From an uncultured Prevotellaceae bacterium (GTDB taxonomy: Bacteria; Bacteroidota; Bacteroidia; Bacteroidales; Bacteroidaceae), in assembly GCA_949299545.1 (NCBI GenBank), contig CASGAM010000025.1, forward strand, positions 1-64,000: DNA of 64,000 bases. Direction: 5' to 3'. The notes beneath the pieces were generated by a model. It ran no database searches. It saw only the letters and a program-made list of their open reading frames with translations, and was not told the origin of the DNA. The position numbers and the translations under genes are program-made. The number at the start of each line of letters is the position of its first letter. Position 1 is the first letter of the stretch. This document shows positions 51,601 to 61,100 of the stretch, piece by piece.

Positions 51601-52673
51601 ACGGTTGCCTGATATTCTTTTGTTTCACTGATGTTGCCTTTGGTGAATGTTGCCGTTAACATGACGTTTGCATCACTTTCGCCAACTTGAGGACGCGTTA
51701 CTTCGCCATTGTCTTTGATGATATTTTCGTTTGATGATTTCCATGTGACTGATATGCCATTGTCAAAGGATATCGGCAGCGATATGTCCGCTCTGATGTC
51801 GCTGAAATCTAATGTAAGTGTCGTTAAAAACTCATCCAGTTGTTCTTTGTGGACTGATTCGTTGAGTTTGTTGAGGTCTTCTTGGCTATATGCCTGGGTG
51901 ATGTTGGTTTCGGTTATTTCTCCGTTGTAGATTCTGACATCGTTGTAGCTGGCGTTTTTGAGGAATACATCTCCGTTGTAGGGCGAACGTCCCAGCCAGT
52001 TCTGGGTCGTATTGCCGAGGTCAGACGGGTGGAGTGAAATATTGCCGGTTGCCATCTTCTCGCCGTTGAGATATATGGTGCCTTGACTTTGATTTTGGGT
52101 ATAGGTCAGGTTGGTCCATTCTCCTTGGGTGAAAAATTGGTTTAGCGACAAAGTGGATTCACCCGAATAATTGGTTCTTGTGATGCTGTATCTTGTGTCG
52201 TTGGCACTGAAGAATAAATAGCCGGTGTTGCTTGAATGGCCGAAATTGAAGATAAAGTTTCCGGCTTTTCCGAGTGAATAGCTTTCAGAGATGAAAACAT
52301 TCATTGAGATGGTGAAAGATTCGTTCAGGGACGAGATAATGCAGCCTACGGATTCTCCCATATCAAAATATCCGTTGTTGCTTCCGAGATTCAGGATGGG
52401 AATGTTGTTGAGAGTCGAGAGTGTAGCGCTTCCGCCCAAAGTACCTTTATGCGTTCCGCTTTCATCATTAGTTGAAGAAAATGTGTAATGGAGGACGAGG
52501 TCGGGCATGGAAACTGAGGGGGCACTTTCTGTACTTGCGCCTGTATATATATTTACAGATGGAGCGCATGATGAGTTCATTTCCTTTGAGAACTTTGTTC
52601 CGGCATTTGTGCCAATGCTAACAAAGATAAGTCCTAATAGAATGATTGTCAATGTGTTCTTTTTTGTAGTCAT
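48615..52673 (-). CDS. Secreted double GH43-type glycosidase with LamG domain
   Basis: A 1352-residue exported protein. A signal peptide precedes a LamG domain (about 58-260) and two short Ig-like/atypical-Big repeats (about 265-360 and 365-455). Two five-bladed propellers of the GH43/GH32 clan follow. The first (about 460-770) has the acid residues in GIRDPHI (D506), TIDADI and VEGGG (E694). The second (about 855-1150) has FHADPDI and ALYPDVYTD. The C terminus (VYYLNGIKALSKVRK... ending GIYIINGQKVIN) is the short tail often seen on exported Prevotella/Bacteroides glycosidases. Family members remove arabinose, xylose or galactose units; the substrate is unresolved. A promoter with TATCTTTG lies just upstream. 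It has no SusCD partners. Confidence 0.88.
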   Translation of the reverse strand: MTTKKNTLTIILLGLIFVSIGTNAGTKFSKEMNSSCAPSVNIYTGASTESAPSVSMPDLVLHYTFSSTNDESGTHKGTLGGSATLSTLNNIPILNLGSNNGYFDMGESVGCIISSLNESFTISMNVFISESYSLGKAGNFIFNFGHSSNTGYLFFSANDTRYSITRTNYSGESTLSLNQFFTQGEWTNLTYTQNQSQGTIYLNGEKMATGNISLHPSDLGNTTQNWLGRSPYNGDVFLKNASYNDVRIYNGEITETNITQAYSQEDLNKLNESVHKEQLDEFLTTLTLDFSDIRADISLPISFDNGISVTWKSSNENIIKDNGEVTRPQVGESDANVMLTATFTKGNISETKEYQATVLAIPDDETALAYDLANLSLSGNLNNLRNDLQLPTATTEGTILTWTSSDQDFISDAGKLLRLAPSGYGKKEITLTATGYKNALKDTKAFNINVAEKEDYDSYLFVYFPNNSNENLYYAISKDGYDYTPLNNGERIMWSDTVAIKKGIRDPHILRGEDGKTFYMVATDMRCSEGWDSNRGIVMYKSTDMIHWQHSTVHFPDKFPEWANVTRVWAPETIWDPDYENADGTKGRYMVYFSLLTNDGKCPYDKVFYCYANDDFTDLISDPVFLYDRGSATIDADIIFDDREGIYHMIYKNEGTGGICQVTSERLTAEPGKPEGSQWSEPSGTLQQTNVAVEGGGLYRLINSDTWILMYDCYGSGYYQFCSSEDLETFTLRAQTTTSGAFTPRHGTVIPITKAETDALLSAFPTGSTEITLTDFNNRNILKERITEENNIITLPVRQGTDISSFDPEPVLSPGCSTTPAGEQDFSNGSIEYTADNGLNSKKFTLKVEVMANPVIEDFHADPDIIFSQKTGKFYIYAATDNGTDSSAGIDVFSSSDLVNWQKEGQAFDDGYAPTVIEKQTNGQYKYFMYYNTDSKDENKKHIGLAVSDRPTGPFKDYGIVVTGSETGSALYPDVYTDEVTGKTYLYWNDGDLMVCELDNNIPSDGSSVNITAISTGFSSNYAPVHVFCRNGIYYFLWNNSTNGNTENSIIYGTSTSPVGPVTMTSNNIILSSVPDAGIYGTGNCAVIRVPGEDEWYLVYQRINKNHIDEEPAAHHEICIDRLTFNEDGSIAQTTATEQGIQPVSISEYIEDVLSKQVSTTINIEHDWATLILPFDAPIPTGMQVYTCNSIANDNYLSLMAANTISANTPYIVFGNGTYYFSGINSATTDEYSSGLLTGVLQEKAAPVGSYVLQNQNGVVAFYKVESTIQPTITPYHAYLQLPDNIQSSNIKALLIDFDQTGISTTPAETDDDFVDVYYLNGIKALSKVRKADALNSLKPGIYIINGQKVIN

Positions 52674-52704
52674 TAGTGAATATTGAAATAGGTTAACTTG
52701 CCTG

Positions 52705-52736
52705 CAAAGATACTTGTTTTTATTCTTTATTCCAAT
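52705..52736 (-). promoter_or_regulatory. Putative promoter of the GH43 gene
   Basis: On the reverse strand, ATTG (52736-52733), a 20-bp spacer and TATCTTTG (52712-52705) match the Bacteroidetes promoter except for the first base of the -33 box. The ATG is 32 bp further on. Confidence 0.6.
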
Positions 52737-52763
52737 AAAATGAATTGAAAAGACAAATCATTG

Positions 52764-52803
52764 TAAAAAAATGACCGGAACATCTTTTGAACAAGATGTG
52801 CCG
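52764..52803 (-). terminator. Terminator of the gltB-dapL operon
   Basis: On the reverse strand CGGCACATCTT pairs with AAGATGTTCCG around a short loop and is followed by a run of Ts (52771-52764). It lies about 50 bp after the dapL stop and separates that operon from the GH43 promoter. Confidence 0.8.
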
Positions 52804-52854
52804 ATCTTCTTTCTTCTCAGTGCCATCCGTCGGTAACAGCCGGAGATGACGGAT

Positions 52855-54084
52855 TTAATAATTCTTCTTGATGCGTCGTATGGCCTCGATACAGTCTTCA
52901 CGGCATCCGAACGCTGTCAGCCGGAGGAATCCTTCGCCCGATGGGCCGAAACCAACGCCGGGTGTTCCTACGACATGGGCTTCGTAAAGCAAGCGGTCGA
53001 AGAACTGCCATGAAGAGAGGCCGTCCGGTGTCTTCAGCCAAATATAAGGTGCATTTTTTCCGCCGTACACACTGAAGCCTGCTTCTGTCAGCCCTTCGCG
53101 CAGCAAACGTGCGTTTTCCATGTAATAATCGATGGTGGCTTTTACCTGTTCTTGTCCTTCATGGCTGTATACCGCTTCAGCACCCCTTTGGGTGATGTAA
53201 CTGGTACCGTTGAACTTTGTGCATTGGCGGCGGTTCCATAATGGATTCAGATTGACGCGGTCGCCATTGAATGTGGCTGCTGTGAGTTCTTTCGGCACTA
53301 CGGTATAACCGCAGCGGACGCCCGTAAAACCGGCTGTTTTGGAGAAACTGCGGAACTCGATGGCACAACGCTTGGCTCCCTTGATCTCATAAATGGAGTG
53401 GGGGATGTCCGGCTCACGGATATAGGCCTCGTAAGCTGCGTCGAAAAGAATAAGCGTGTCGTTGTGCAAGGCGTAGTCTACCCATTTCTTCAATTCGGTT
53501 TTGGTTAGCGTGGTGCCTGTCGGATTATTGGGGTAGCACAAATATACCATATCAATTCGTTCCTTGGGGATTTCCGGAACGAAATGGTTTTCAATCGTAC
53601 ATGGCAGATAGGTGACATTGCTCCAATGTCCGTCCGGACCTAATTCACCGGCGCGTCCGCACATGACGTTACTGTCAATATATACCGGGTAGATAGGGTC
53701 GGTGACTCCCATGCTGTTGTCCCAGCGCAGTATTTCCCCTATATTGCCCGTGTCGCTTTTTGCACCGTCGTTGATAAATATCTCGGAAGGTGACAGATTG
53801 ATACCGCGTGCGGCAAAATCGTGTTTGAGAATGGCATCGATAAGGAATCCGTAACCTTGTTCTGGCCCATAACCGTGGAACGTTTCGGCAGAGGCCAGTT
53901 CGTCGACCGCATGATGCATGGCTTGGATACAGGCTTCCGGTAGTGGACGGGTGACGTCGCCGATACCTAAACGCACGAGCGACTGTTTGGGATGTGTTAC
54001 CTTAAAGGTGTTGACTTTCTTTGCGATGTCGGAAAAGAGATAACTTCCCGGCAGTTTGAGGTAATGTTCGTTAATGAGAGCCAT
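52855..54084 (-). CDS. dapL: LL-diaminopimelate aminotransferase
   Basis: A 409-residue PLP enzyme that converts tetrahydrodipicolinate to LL-diaminopimelate in one step, bypassing the succinylase route. Class I aminotransferase marks are present: [10 protein letters not shown] near the N terminus, [18 protein letters not shown], and the PLP lysine in [15 protein letters not shown]. Its length and start ([17 protein letters not shown]) match DapL. It is the last gene of the five-gene operon and follows dapF by 25 bp, so two consecutive steps of lysine/peptidoglycan precursor synthesis are made together. Its amino donor, glutamate, is produced by the same operon's gltBD. Confidence 0.97.
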   Translation of the reverse strand: MALINEHYLKLPGSYLFSDIAKKVNTFKVTHPKQSLVRLGIGDVTRPLPEACIQAMHHAVDELASAETFHGYGPEQGYGFLIDAILKHDFAARGINLSPSEIFINDGAKSDTGNIGEILRWDNSMGVTDPIYPVYIDSNVMCGRAGELGPDGHWSNVTYLPCTIENHFVPEIPKERIDMVYLCYPNNPTGTTLTKTELKKWVDYALHNDTLILFDAAYEAYIREPDIPHSIYEIKGAKRCAIEFRSFSKTAGFTGVRCGYTVVPKELTAATFNGDRVNLNPLWNRRQCTKFNGTSYITQRGAEAVYSHEGQEQVKATIDYYMENARLLREGLTEAGFSVYGGKNAPYIWLKTPDGLSSWQFFDRLLYEAHVVGTPGVGFGPSGEGFLRLTAFGCREDCIEAIRRIKKNY

Positions 54085-54109
54085 ATTCTGATAATTTGAT
54101 ATTACTGGT

Positions 54110-54967
54110 TTAAAGTTTCTTTTTGCCGTCGAAGACGATAACGGCAGGGCCGGTCATGTAAACGCGCCCGTCTTTCTCGCTCCATTCTATATGCAGCGTC
54201 CCGCCATCCATCCTGACGTCCGAGGTGCGTGTGCGCCGTTCGCTGGAGGCAGCTGCCACAGCTGTGGCACAAGCGCCTGTTCCGCAGGCCATAGTAATGC
54301 CCGACCCTCTTTCCCATACACGCATGCGGATATGTCCATCTGGCATGACCTGTGCAAATTCCACGTTTACACGGTCGGGGAAAAGCGGATGACGTTCTAA
54401 AACCGGTCCGACTAATGGCAGGTCAACGGATTCCACATCATTTGTGAAGATGACTAAATGCGGATTTCCCATGTTGACGGATATACCATTGCTGAATGGG
54501 TAGTCGTTGCCGAGTGTTACCGGATGGATGTCAGTAGGTATTCCCATTTCAACGGTTACTGTATTGACGGTTCCTTGTTCGTCAGGATGCAAATATAAGG
54601 TTTTTATGCCGGAGAGTGTTTCCAACGTGACGGTTGTTTTTTGTGTGAGGCCGTATTCATACAGGTATTTGCCGATACAACGTGAAGCGTTGCCGCACAT
54701 ACGTGCTTCCGAACCGTCGGCATTGAATATGCGCATACTGAAGTCTGCCGTTTCAGACGGTCCTATCAGAACCAGGCCATCGCTGCCGATGCCGGTATGT
54801 GGACAACTCCATTCCACAGCAATCTTTTCGGGATTTTCTATGGGGTAGCGTAAAGTATTCACGTAAATATAGTCATTGCCCGTGCCATGCATTTTAGTGA
54901 AATGGATGAAACTGTCGCTTATACGGCTTTCATGTGTACATGTGTCTGTTATTTTATCTGTTGTCAT
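54110..54967 (-). CDS. dapF: Diaminopimelate epimerase
   Basis: A 285-residue cofactor-free epimerase that turns LL-diaminopimelate into the meso form used in the cell wall and for lysine. [14 protein letters not shown] marks the start of the first domain. The two catalytic cysteines are in [10 protein letters not shown] and [12 protein letters not shown]. The first 24 residues ([14 protein letters not shown]) are an extra N-terminal stretch beyond the usual start; no internal ATG lies at the usual place ahead of FTKM, so I keep the long start. It is placed directly before dapL, the enzyme that makes its substrate. Confidence 0.96.
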   Translation of the reverse strand: MTTDKITDTCTHESRISDSFIHFTKMHGTGNDYIYVNTLRYPIENPEKIAVEWSCPHTGIGSDGLVLIGPSETADFSMRIFNADGSEARMCGNASRCIGKYLYEYGLTQKTTVTLETLSGIKTLYLHPDEQGTVNTVTVEMGIPTDIHPVTLGNDYPFSNGISVNMGNPHLVIFTNDVESVDLPLVGPVLERHPLFPDRVNVEFAQVMPDGHIRMRVWERGSGITMACGTGACATAVAAASSERRTRTSDVRMDGGTLHIEWSEKDGRVYMTGPAVIVFDGKKKL

Positions 54968-55014
54968 AGCATTTTTTCAGCGTTAGGATTTTGTATATGA
55001 CTCGAACTTTACCG

Positions 55015-56745
55015 TTAATATGCGGCTTCATGTACACCTGCCACTGCACGGCCACTTGGATCGTTCAGATTTTTGAACGCACTGTCCCACGCCAATGCTT
55101 CGGCAGTTGAACATGCCACACTCGGAACACTGGGTACCGAACGAGCCGCAGATGCACTTGGGAAATGTTCTTCAAAAATGGTGCGATAATAGTATTCTTC
55201 TTTGTTTTGTGGCGGATTGATCGGGAAACGTTCCGCCGCATGCGACATCTGTTCATCGCTGACAGCGGCAGCTGTTACAGCTTTTAATGTATCTATCCAT
55301 GAGTAACCTACACCATCAGAGAATTGTTCTTTTTGGCGCCATGCGACACTCTCTGGCAAAAGGGAGGAGAAGGCATCACGTACGACCTTTTTTTCTATTT
55401 CCTTGCCAGGGCACATTTTTGTTGCGGGGTTGAGACGCATGGCAACATCGAGGAATTCTTTGTCGAGGAAGGGTACACGTCCTTCGACGCCCCATGCAGA
55501 CAAACTTTTATTGGCCCGTAAACAGTCATACATATAAAGTTTTGATAGTTTGCGTACGGTTTCTTCATGGAAAGCTTGAGGCGTGGGGGCTTTGTGGAAG
55601 TAGAGGTAACCGCCAAAGATTTCGTCTGCCCCTTCACCACTGAGTACCATCTTGATACCCATTGATTTGATGACGCGAGCCAGCAGATACATTGGTGTAG
55701 AGGCGCGTACGGTGGTTACATCATAAGTTTCTATATAATAAATGACATCGCGTATGGCGTCAAGTCCCTCTTGGATGGTGTAGTTGATTTCATGGTGGAC
55801 GGTACCGATGTGGTCGGCCACGATGCGTGCCTTTTCAAGGTCGGGCGCACCTTTTAAACCTACAGCGAATGAATGTAGTTGAGGCCACCAGGCAGCTTGT
55901 TTTCCGTCTGCCTCGATGCGTTTGTCGGCATAGAGTTTTGCAACGGCAGAAATGACAGATGAGTCAAGGCCACCCGAAAGTAGCACGCCATAAGGCACGT
56001 CACTCATTAACTGACGGCGAACGGCGTCTTCCAGTGCCGCACGTACTGCATTGGTTTGTGCTTCATAGGCTTCGGAGTCTGTTCCTGTCGGTGAACAAGT
56101 TCGGGTCGCATTAGTGGCCCTGTTGGTATAATTGTCTTTAACGGTATCAAACTGTGTCCAATCACGTTTGTACCATGGTCGCATTTCACCTTCGCGACTC
56201 CAATAATAATGTCCGGGCAAGAACGGTTCGTATTCTTCACAAAAACCTTCAAGTGCTTTTAATTCGCTGGCACAATAGATTGTTCCGTCGGCGTCGTGTC
56301 CTATGTATAAAGGTATGACGCCAATGGGGTCGCGTGCTATGAGAAACTCATCGCGTTCTTCATCGTAAAGAGCGAAAGCGAAAATACCACTCAAACGTTC
56401 AATGAAATCTATGCCATATTGGCGGTAAAGGGCAAGGATGACCTCGCAGTCGCTACCTGTTTGGAATTCATATTTCCCAGCGAAGGCGGCACGGATGTCG
56501 CGGTGGTTGTATATTTCTCCGTTGACGGCTAAGATTTGTTTGCGGTCAGGTGTATAAAGAGGCTGACCACCGCTTTGAGGGTCAACAATGGACAACCGTT
56601 CATGAGCCAATATAGTCGATCCACCACAGTAAATACCGCTCCAGTCTGGGCCGCGGTGGCGTATGCGTTTAGCCATGGTGAGAGCTTTTTGTCTCAGTTG
56701 GGGAGTTTGTTGCTTTATATTGAAAATACATGCTATTCCACACAT
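55015..56745 (-). CDS. asnB: Asparagine synthase (glutamine-hydrolysing)
   Basis: A 576-residue enzyme that makes asparagine from aspartate, ATP and glutamine. The N-terminal glutaminase domain starts MCGIACIF, with Cys2 the nucleophile exposed after Met removal, and has RHRGPD and the oxyanion-region VNGEIYNH. The synthetase domain carries the PP-loop LSGGLDSS (about 256) and GEGADEIFGGY. A Thr/Asn-rich linker (about 208-232, NYTNRATNATRT) joins the two. The C terminus (ACSTAEALAWD... DPSGRAVAGVHEAAY) matches the family. It is the third gene of the gltB-dapL operon. Confidence 0.96.
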   Translation of the reverse strand: MCGIACIFNIKQQTPQLRQKALTMAKRIRHRGPDWSGIYCGGSTILAHERLSIVDPQSGGQPLYTPDRKQILAVNGEIYNHRDIRAAFAGKYEFQTGSDCEVILALYRQYGIDFIERLSGIFAFALYDEERDEFLIARDPIGVIPLYIGHDADGTIYCASELKALEGFCEEYEPFLPGHYYWSREGEMRPWYKRDWTQFDTVKDNYTNRATNATRTCSPTGTDSEAYEAQTNAVRAALEDAVRRQLMSDVPYGVLLSGGLDSSVISAVAKLYADKRIEADGKQAAWWPQLHSFAVGLKGAPDLEKARIVADHIGTVHHEINYTIQEGLDAIRDVIYYIETYDVTTVRASTPMYLLARVIKSMGIKMVLSGEGADEIFGGYLYFHKAPTPQAFHEETVRKLSKLYMYDCLRANKSLSAWGVEGRVPFLDKEFLDVAMRLNPATKMCPGKEIEKKVVRDAFSSLLPESVAWRQKEQFSDGVGYSWIDTLKAVTAAAVSDEQMSHAAERFPINPPQNKEEYYYRTIFEEHFPSASAARSVPSVPSVACSTAEALAWDSAFKNLNDPSGRAVAGVHEAAY

Positions 56746-56808
56746 AATGTTCTGCTGTTTATAAGGTTGATGATATTAATGTTGTCGTGTCTCTGTTCGG
56801 AAAGCTGT

Positions 56809-58152
56809 TTATTTGGCTGACAGCATCCGGTCTATTTCAGTTGCGGCACGCCGTCCGGCGGCTATACACTTTACAACAAGACTCGGACCAGTGGCTGCGT
56901 CGCCGGCTATGACGGCGTTTGTTGGCAACTCCGGCATCTGAGGCTTGAGAAAGCCCATTGCCAATAGAACGAGGTCGGCTTTGATGATTTCTTTCCGGCC
57001 GGTAGCCTTCATGACAGGACGTCCGTTGTCAGGGGATGGCATCCATTCAACTTCTTCAACTTCTACACCTGTGACATGACCATTCTTTCCTATGAACTTG
57101 TTGGAATTTAAACTCCAACGACGTGTACAGCCTTCTTCATGGCTGGAGCTGGTCTTCAATACAATGGGCCATTGCGGCCATGGTGTAGCTGGATTGTAGC
57201 CTATTGGCGGTTGTGGCATGATTTCTATCTGAGTGACGCTGGCTGCACCTTGCCGATGTGACGTGCCAATGCAGTCGCTTCCTGTATCGCCGCCACCGAT
57301 GACAAGAACGTGTTTGTCTTTTGCTGAGATACGTTCTTTTTCCGGAAACGTCTGGCCTGCCAAAATCCGGTTTTGTTGTGACAGAATTTCCATGGCGAAG
57401 TGGATGCCTTTGAGGTCGCGGCCAGGAATGGAGAGGTCACGTGCCTGTGGAGTTCCTGTGCAAATGGCATAAGCGTCAAAACCTTCCGGTAATTTCTTTA
57501 AGTCTATTTCCGTATTAGTCTTGAATGTGATTCCTTCTGCTTCCATGACGCGCAGGCGGCGGTCGATGATGTTTTTACTCAATTTAAAGTTCGGAATACC
57601 GAAACGGAGCAAGCCGCCGGCCATCTCGTCGCGTTCAAAAACTGTCACCTCATAACCTTTGCGGTTCAATCTGTTAGCGGCTGCCAAGCCTGCCGGCCCT
57701 GAGCCGATGACAGCCACGCGGAGACCATTCCTTTCATATTTCCCCGGTACGATATAACCCTCTCGGAAGGCAGCTTCAATGACGGCACATTCGTCTTCCC
57801 GAATGGTGACGGGAGCATCGAATGATAATTTCAACACACAACTCTTTTCGCATAATGCCGGACAGATGCGGCCTGTGAACTCAGGAAAATCGTTTGTAGT
57901 GCTTAATATATCATAGGCTTTGCGCCATTCGCCTTTGCACAATGCGTCTTGAAATTCGGGAGGACGGTTGCCCAACGGGCAGGCCCAGTGGCAAAATGGT
58001 ACTCCGCAGTCCATGCAACGTCCGGCTTGTTGTTTACGTTCGCTCGTGTTGAGTGTTTGTTCTACCTCGCTATAATCGTTGATTCTCTCGTGTATCGGTC
58101 TATATCCTGCTTCTTGTCGCGGGATGGTGAGAAATGCTTTAGGGTTTCCCAT
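56809..58152 (-). CDS. gltD: Glutamate synthase small subunit
   Basis: A 447-residue flavoprotein that takes electrons from NAD(P)H and passes them to the GltB subunit. The N-terminal iron-sulfur domain shows CMDCGVPFCHWACPLGN and CPALCEKSC. An FAD-binding GSGPAGLAAANRLNRKGYEV follows at about 152, then VFERDEMAGGLLRFGIP, and a second, NADPH-binding VIGGGDTGSDC. It starts 38 bp after gltB on the same strand, so the two subunits are made together. It differs from the NfnAB-like fusion at 26 kb in lacking the ferredoxin-reductase half. Confidence 0.97.
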   Translation of the reverse strand: MGNPKAFLTIPRQEAGYRPIHERINDYSEVEQTLNTSERKQQAGRCMDCGVPFCHWACPLGNRPPEFQDALCKGEWRKAYDILSTTNDFPEFTGRICPALCEKSCVLKLSFDAPVTIREDECAVIEAAFREGYIVPGKYERNGLRVAVIGSGPAGLAAANRLNRKGYEVTVFERDEMAGGLLRFGIPNFKLSKNIIDRRLRVMEAEGITFKTNTEIDLKKLPEGFDAYAICTGTPQARDLSIPGRDLKGIHFAMEILSQQNRILAGQTFPEKERISAKDKHVLVIGGGDTGSDCIGTSHRQGAASVTQIEIMPQPPIGYNPATPWPQWPIVLKTSSSHEEGCTRRWSLNSNKFIGKNGHVTGVEVEEVEWMPSPDNGRPVMKATGRKEIIKADLVLLAMGFLKPQMPELPTNAVIAGDAATGPSLVVKCIAAGRRAATEIDRMLSAK

Positions 58153-58190
58153 GATGTATGATTGTTGTCAGAATTAGTAAATAGAGTGAA

Positions 58191-61100
58191 TTAATAGTCG
58201 CGTTGTACTTCTGCAATTTTTTGCTGGAGTTTACGCATTTGTTCCTCTGCGAGGACTTTTTTGTATTCGATCGGGGTCACTTGGATGAATTCTTCGACGT
58301 AACGCGGCCAATTATCAAGCATGGTGCGCGCTAAGGCGGAATTGGTATACAGGTAATGCTGACGGATTAGTTCATGCAATTCTTTACGCGCTGTGGCATC
58401 CTCGAGAAGCGACAGTTCTACCATATCCATGTTACAGAAATAATCGAACGTGCCATTTGGATCCCATACATAAGCGACTCCACCGCTCATACCTGCTGCA
58501 AAGTTGCGGCCGGTTTGTCCCAAAACTACGACACGGCCACCTGTCATATATTCGCAACAGTGGTCGCCAACGCCTTCAACAACAGCTATGGCGCCTGAGT
58601 TTCGTACAGCGAAACGTTCGCCGGCGCGGCCATTGATGTAGACCTCTCCGCTTGTGGCTCCATAGAGCAAAGTATTGCCGACAATAGTATTTTTTTCAGC
58701 AGCAAAGTTACTACGGGCAGGAGGTAATACAGCGATGTGGCCACCACTTAATCCTTTGCCTAAATAGTCATTAGCTTCTCCTTCCAACTTGAAACTGACG
58801 CCGTGCGCCAGGAATGCACCGAAACTTTGTCCGGCTGAGCCTTTGAATTTTACACTGATGGTGCCGTCAGGAAGTCCGTCGTTGCCGTATTTTGCGGCAA
58901 CAGCCCCTGATAACATTGCACCAACAGTACGGTCTGTGTTTCCTATGGCATATTCGAGCGATACTTCATGACGGTTTTCAATAGCAGGGGCTGCGGCTTG
59001 GAGCATTTCTACGTCTTTTACGTGAGTGATGTCGTGCTGTTGTGCCGTACAGTGATGTAACGATGCTCCGGTTGCCGGACTATGCAGCAATCGATTGAAG
59101 TCCAATAAACTTGCTTTTGAACCGTTTGCGAACGGACGCAATTCGATGAGGTCGGTACGGCCAACAATATCTTCTAAACGGGTGAATCCCATTTCAGCCA
59201 GATATTCACGGACCTCTTCTGCCAAGAAGCGGAAATAGTTTACCACGTATTTGTAATGTCCACGGAAATGAGCCCGCAATTTAGGGTCTTGTGTGGCTAC
59301 TCCGACAGGGCAGGTGTTGGAATGGCATTTGCGCATCATAACGCATCCTAGCACGATGAGTGCCGTTGTTCCGAAGGCAAATTCTTCTGCGCCAAGAAGA
59401 GCCATGCTGATGATGTCCCGTCCGGTCTTCAACTGGCCGTCTGTTTGCAGGCGTACTTGTCCGCGGAGACCGTTCAGAACGAGCGTTTGTTGTGTTTCGC
59501 TCAGGCCTATTTCTGGCGAGATTCCTGCATAGCGTATGGATGAAGCCGGTGAAGCACCTGTACCACCTTCGGCTCCAGAAATCACAATTAAGTCAGCCTT
59601 TGCTTTGGCTACTCCTGCAGCGATAGTGCCTACACCACTTTCAGCGACGAGTTTTACACTGATGGCCGCTCTTGGATTCACGTTCTTGAGGTCGAAGATG
59701 AGTTGCGCCAAGTCTTCAATGGAATAGATGTCGTGGTGGGGGGGAGGCGAAATAAGTGAAATACCAGGAATAGAGTGACGAGTGCGTGCGATAACTTCGT
59801 CAACCTTGAATCCCGGCAACTGACCTCCCTCGCCCGGCTTTGCTCCTTGGGCAACCTTAATTTGTATTTCTTCGGCGTTAACTAAATATTCGGCGGTCAC
59901 GCCAAAACGTCCGGAGGCAACTTGCTTGGTTTTGCTAGACAAACTGATACCGTCTACTGTTTCATGGAAACGTGTGCTGTCCTCACCACCCTCACCAGTA
60001 TTACTGCGTGTACCTAATTCGTTCATGGCCAATGCTAATGCTTCGTGCGCTTCTTTGCTTATGGCTCCAAATGAGATGGCACCGGTCACAAAATGTTTCA
60101 CGATGTTTTCTATCGGTTCTACCTTTTCGACGTCAATCGGATTCCGCTTGAAATCAAAAAAGTCACGCAAGAATATGGGGCTTTCTTTTTCGTCTACAGT
60201 ATGAGTGAACTCTTTGAACTTTTTATAGCTGCCGGTTCTTGTCGCTATTTGTAAAGTGCTGATGGTATCCGGATTCCATGCATGTTTTTCTCCGTCTTTG
60301 CGATAAGACATTTGGCCGATAAAGGGAAGAAGCGGATCTGTTTCTGACGGGACGAATCCACTATCATGGAACGCAATGTAATCCTTAGCAATTTCTTCTA
60401 ACCTGATACCGCCAATCGTTGATGTTGCCGTTCCGAAATACGTTTTAAGTAGTTCTTCGCTTAATCCTATGGCTTCAAATATCTTTGCACCACGGTATGA
60501 ACGGATGGTGCTGATACCCATTTTACTCATGATTTTATAGAGTCCTTTGCATAGAGCCTTGATATAGTTTTTTTCTGCCGTTTCGTAGTTCATCTGCACT
60601 TCGCCTTTCCTTACCAAATCGTCTAAAACGGCATAGGCCATATATGGGCAAATGGCACTGGCGCCATATCCTAAAAGCAAGGCTGCATGCATCACCTCGC
60701 GAATCTCACCGCTTTCCACAATAAGCGCCGTTTGTACTCGTTTTTGTACGCCAATGAGGTGATGGTGTACGGCGCTGATGGCTAACAGTGAGGGGATGGC
60801 TGCCTGTTTTGAGTCAATATCTCTATCTGATAATATGATATAGTTGGCTCCATCGGTTACAGCTTGTTCAGCAGCTTTGCATAGCCGGTCTAGAGCATCT
60901 TGCAGACCAGCCTTGCCCTGTCTTGCATCGAAAAGCATTGGCAGTTTCACGGTGTTGAAACCCTTGTATCGGATATTGCAAAGGATGTCTAATTGTGTAT
61001 TGGTCAAGATGGGATGGGGCAGACGTACCATTTTGCAATGTGTTTCATTCGGAAGTAAGATATTCATGCCTACGGCGCCGATGTATTCCGTGAGTGACAT

